From positions 1 through 15,932 of the forward strand of contig URNM01000030.1 of the NCBI GenBank assembly GCA_900549185.1: a stretch of 15,932 nt of DNA. Reading direction: 5' to 3'. This stretch comes from an uncultured Collinsella sp. (lineage in GTDB: Bacteria; Actinomycetota; Coriobacteriia; Coriobacteriales; Coriobacteriaceae). A program made the translations under genes and the position numbers. The notes under the pieces were generated by a model. That model ran no database searches. It saw only the letters and a list, made by a program, of their open reading frames with translations, and was not told where the DNA came from. The first letter of the stretch is position 1. Every line of letters starts with the position of its first letter. Positions 13,893 through 15,932 of the stretch are shown one piece after another.

Positions 13893-14900
13893 GTGGCGAA
13901 CGCCATCGATCAGCTCACGGACCGCGTGCTCATGCTCGGCCGTCTCACCATCGTCCGCCGCGCTATTACCGCCGTGGCGGTCACCATTTCCGCCGTTCTC
14001 CAGACATTTCTGATCCAGGCGTTCATCCAGCCCGCCGACCTGCTTCCGAGCGGTCTTACCGGCGTCGCGGTCCTGCTCGATCGCGTTACCTCGCTCGGCG
14101 GCGTTCACATCGACATCTCGCTCGGTATGCTCGCGCTCAACATTCCCGTGGCGCTCCTATGCTGGAGCGGCATTAGCAAGCGCTTCGTCATCTTCTCGAT
14201 GATGCAGGTCGTGCTCTCGTCGCTGTTTCTCAACGTCTTTCACTTCGCGCCGTTTTTGGGCGACAAGATCATGCTCATCATTTTTGGCGGCGTAGTCTCG
14301 GGTCTGGGCGCTGCCATCGCGCTTAAATCCGGTGCATCTACCGGCGGCACCGACTTTATCGCGTTATGGGTCTCCAACCACACGGGCAAGACCATCTGGG
14401 GCGTCATCTTTGGTTTCAACTGCTTTATCCTGGCGATTTTTGGTTTCATGTTTGGCTGGGATAAGGCGGCGTATTCCATTGTGTTCCAGTTTATTTCGAC
14501 CAAGACCATCGACAGTTTCTATCGTCGCTACGACCGCGTAACGCTGCAGATCACGACGCGCAAGGCGGACGAGGTCATGACCGCCTATGTTGACCATTTT
14601 CAGCACGGCATTAGCTGCGCCGAGGTCATCGGCGGATACAGCCGCGAAAAGATGTATCTGCTGCACGCCGTTGTCTCGACCTACGAGAGTCAGGACATTA
14701 TCAAGCTGGTGTGCGACATTGATCCCGGGGCCGTGATCAACGTGTTCCACACGCTCAACTTTGTGGGCGGCTGGTGGGGCGGTCATGTCGACGAGCCCAT
14801 GCCCACGGCCGTTCCCGATCCCGACAAGCCCGCACGCATGGCCAGCAGGCAGGCGCGCCTCAGCGAGCAGGACAGCCTGCAGCAGGACGACGGCAAGTAG
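13893..14900 (+). CDS. YitT/DUF2179 family membrane protein
   Basis: A 335-residue membrane protein. Residues about 25-200 hold five or six hydrophobic helices, including the conserved-looking PSGLTGVAVLLDR and the Gly-rich LKSGASTGGTDFIALW block. Residues about 215-290 form the soluble DUF2179 C-terminal domain (RVTLQITTRKADEVMTAY, then HGISCAEVIGGYSREKMYLLHAVV). A hydrophilic tail of about 40 residues follows. The family is widespread and its function is poorly known. The start is GTG, supported by AAAGGAG (13881-13887) five bases upstream of ACGTG; the ATG at 13856 is in another frame. A hairpin follows the stop codon, so it appears monocistronic. Confidence 0.88.
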   Translation: MANAIDQLTDRVLMLGRLTIVRRAITAVAVTISAVLQTFLIQAFIQPADLLPSGLTGVAVLLDRVTSLGGVHIDISLGMLALNIPVALLCWSGISKRFVIFSMMQVVLSSLFLNVFHFAPFLGDKIMLIIFGGVVSGLGAAIALKSGASTGGTDFIALWVSNHTGKTIWGVIFGFNCFILAIFGFMFGWDKAAYSIVFQFISTKTIDSFYRRYDRVTLQITTRKADEVMTAYVDHFQHGISCAEVIGGYSREKMYLLHAVVSTYESQDIIKLVCDIDPGAVINVFHTLNFVGGWWGGHVDEPMPTAVPDPDKPARMASRQARLSEQDSLQQDDGK

Positions 14901-14941
14901 GGTTTTGGCATTTTGCCGGCCTGGTGCAATCCTGTCCGCTT

Positions 14942-14977
14942 GAGCCTCCCGAAAGCCTCGCTGCTTTCGGGAGGCTC
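14942..14977 (+). terminator. Terminator hairpin after the YitT gene
   Basis: A perfect 15-bp stem (GAGCCTCCCGAAAGC at 14942-14956, complement at 14963-14977) with a 6-base loop. Only TCGTTTG follows, so the U-tract is short, but the stem strength and position 41 bases after the stop support termination. Confidence 0.8.
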
Positions 14978-14986
14978 TCGTTTGCC

Positions 14987-15028
14987 CAGATAAAACCTAC
15001 CAAAATGAAGCTGTCGCTTTTTGGTAGG
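14987..15028 (+). repeat. 42-base repeat, copy 2 (upstream of GntR 2)
   Basis: This copy has a perfect 10-bp stem, CCTACCAAAA (14996-15005) with TTTTGGTAGG (15019-15028), so it is probably closer to the element's intact form than the copy at 12851. It follows the YitT terminator by 9 bases. Confidence 0.75.
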
Positions 15029-15064
15029 GAGGGTGTATCGTTTTATCAATATGAGGTAACATGA

Positions 15065-15090
15065 AACTAGACGTTATATACGTATTAGTT
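15065..15090. promoter_or_regulatory. Candidate operator upstream of GntR 2
   Basis: CGTTATA at 15072-15078 matches the motif before the PTS operon and, inverted, before the EamA gene. It overlaps ATACGTAT (15078-15085), a perfect palindrome, and is flanked by AACTA (15065-15069) and TAGTT (15086-15090), an outer inverted repeat. It lies about 30-55 bases before the GntR start, consistent with autoregulation. Confidence 0.5.
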
Positions 15091-15120
15091 ATTTCAATAT
15101 TTCGATAAGAGTGATTAGAT

Positions 15121-15840
15121 ATGCCTGCGCCCAAAAATGCACCGCTTTACCAGCAGATTTACGACGAAATCAAGGATGCGATCGAGAAAGGTGTTTATGC
15201 ACCCAAGGAGCGTATTCCGTCCGAGCTTGAGCTAGCCGAGCAGTACGACGTGAGCCGCATTACGGTGCGCCGCGCCGTCGAGGAGCTGTGCTCCGATGGC
15301 TACCTGGTTAAGCAGCAGGGCCGTGGCACCTTTGTCTCCACGCCGCACATCAACCGCCAGTTCCACGCTTCGACGCTGCAGACGTTTACCGCGCTGTGTG
15401 CCGACAATGGCATGAAGGCGGGCGCACATGTGGTCGATCGCCAGATTGTGCCGGCACGTCAAAACGAGATGGAGTTCTTTGGCCTGCAAAAGGACGCGCT
15501 GCTGCTGCATATTAAGCGCGTGCGTACAGCCGACGGCGAGCCCATCTTTGAGGAGAACATCTTTGTGCCGTTCGACGCCTACCGTGAGCTGTTGACGGCC
15601 GATCTTGAGGACAAGTCGATTTTTGCCGAGGTCGAGCGTGTTGGCGGAACGCCGATTGTCTCGGTTGGCTACCGCACGGTCGAGGCCGTTCGTGCCAATA
15701 CCGAGCAGGCGGCCGAGTTGGGCATTGCTCCGCACGATCCGCTGCTCAACCTGCGTGCCAGCTTTACCGGCCCCAATGGCGAGCCGGTCCTGATGGGTAA
15801 GCAGTACTACGTGGGTAGCCGCTACGTCATGGTCATGTAG
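15121..15840 (+). CDS. GntR-family (HutC/UTRA) transcriptional regulator 2
   Basis: A 239-residue regulator. Residues about 8-75 form the GntR winged helix-turn-helix (PSELELAEQYDVSRITVRRAVEEL, wing GYLVKQQGRGTFV). Residues about 95-235 match a UTRA domain (FGLQKDALLLHIKRVR, GEPIFEENIFVP, GEPVLMGKQYYVGSRYVMVM). The ATG at 15121 has only a weak ribosome site (AAGAGTGAT upstream), and no better in-frame start is visible before the winged helix. It stands alone, 6.2 kb downstream of the PTS operon start, but shares a CGTTATA motif with the PTS and EamA promoters, so it is my candidate regulator for them. It is a clear paralog in type, not in close sequence, of regulator 1. The effector is unknown, though a sugar or amino-sugar phosphate is usual in this subfamily. 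Confidence 0.9.
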   Translation: MPAPKNAPLYQQIYDEIKDAIEKGVYAPKERIPSELELAEQYDVSRITVRRAVEELCSDGYLVKQQGRGTFVSTPHINRQFHASTLQTFTALCADNGMKAGAHVVDRQIVPARQNEMEFFGLQKDALLLHIKRVRTADGEPIFEENIFVPFDAYRELLTADLEDKSIFAEVERVGGTPIVSVGYRTVEAVRANTEQAAELGIAPHDPLLNLRASFTGPNGEPVLMGKQYYVGSRYVMVM

Positions 15841-15847
15841 GGTTGGT

Positions 15848-15871
15848 TCCGCCGTTCTGACGAACGGCGGA
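15848..15871 (+). terminator. Hairpin after GntR 2, possible terminator
   Basis: TCCGCCGTTC (15848-15857) and GAACGGCGGA (15862-15871) form a perfect 10-bp stem with a TGAC loop, starting 8 bases after the stop codon. No T-run follows, so an intrinsic terminator is uncertain. Confidence 0.5.
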
Positions 15872-15932
15872 CCGGCCGACGCTGCAAGCCCGCCAGAGCG
15901 GCAATCTGCCTTTCAGCTTCGGCGGCATGACC

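Overview
The window looks like chromosomal DNA of a high-GC gut actinobacterium of the Coriobacteriia, most likely Collinsella or a close relative. I infer this from the GC-rich, GC-third-position coding style, Shine-Dalgarno-led starts, and the combination of a mannose-family PTS, HutC-type GntR regulators and many short intergenic palindromes. No rRNA, tRNA, CRISPR array, transposase or integrase was seen.

Layout. 1-4850: housekeeping genes on the + strand, namely the 3' four-fifths of mfd, a PAP2-type membrane phosphatase and a threonine-aldolase-family PLP enzyme, closed by a strong terminator. 4867-5448: a PAT-like GNAT acetyltransferase, convergent with the next gene across a hairpin. 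5496-12751: a catabolic region with a GntR/HutC repressor (- strand) divergent from a first FrlB-like SIS deglycase, two large palindromes, a DMT/EamA transporter, then a mannose-family PTS operon (fused IIA-IIB, IIC, IID) and a second FrlB-like SIS deglycase, ending in a clean terminator. 12908-15840: a HAD phosphatase, a 355-base gap holding a 119-base palindromic element, a YitT/DUF2179 membrane protein and a second GntR/HutC regulator.

How the genes may work together. Two SIS deglycase-type enzymes plus a mannose-family PTS, without a separate sugar kinase, matches the logic of the Salmonella gfr system (PTS uptake with phosphorylation of fructoselysine and glucoselysine, then two deglycases releasing lysine and a hexose 6-phosphate). 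Both SIS proteins keep the Glu and His expected for catalysis, 16 residues apart. The EamA transporter could export the released amine or amino acid, which is inference only. Two candidate operator sets appear: TTGTATGC around the first regulator and first deglycase, and CGTTATA/TATAACG upstream of the EamA gene, the PTS operon and the second regulator. This suggests two HutC-type repressors dividing control of one Amadori-compound pathway.

A second theme is the dense set of intergenic palindromes (5447-5487, 7453-7611, 11594-11677, 13635-13753, and a 42-base repeat present twice), which resemble REP/REPIN-like or non-autonomous mobile repeats.
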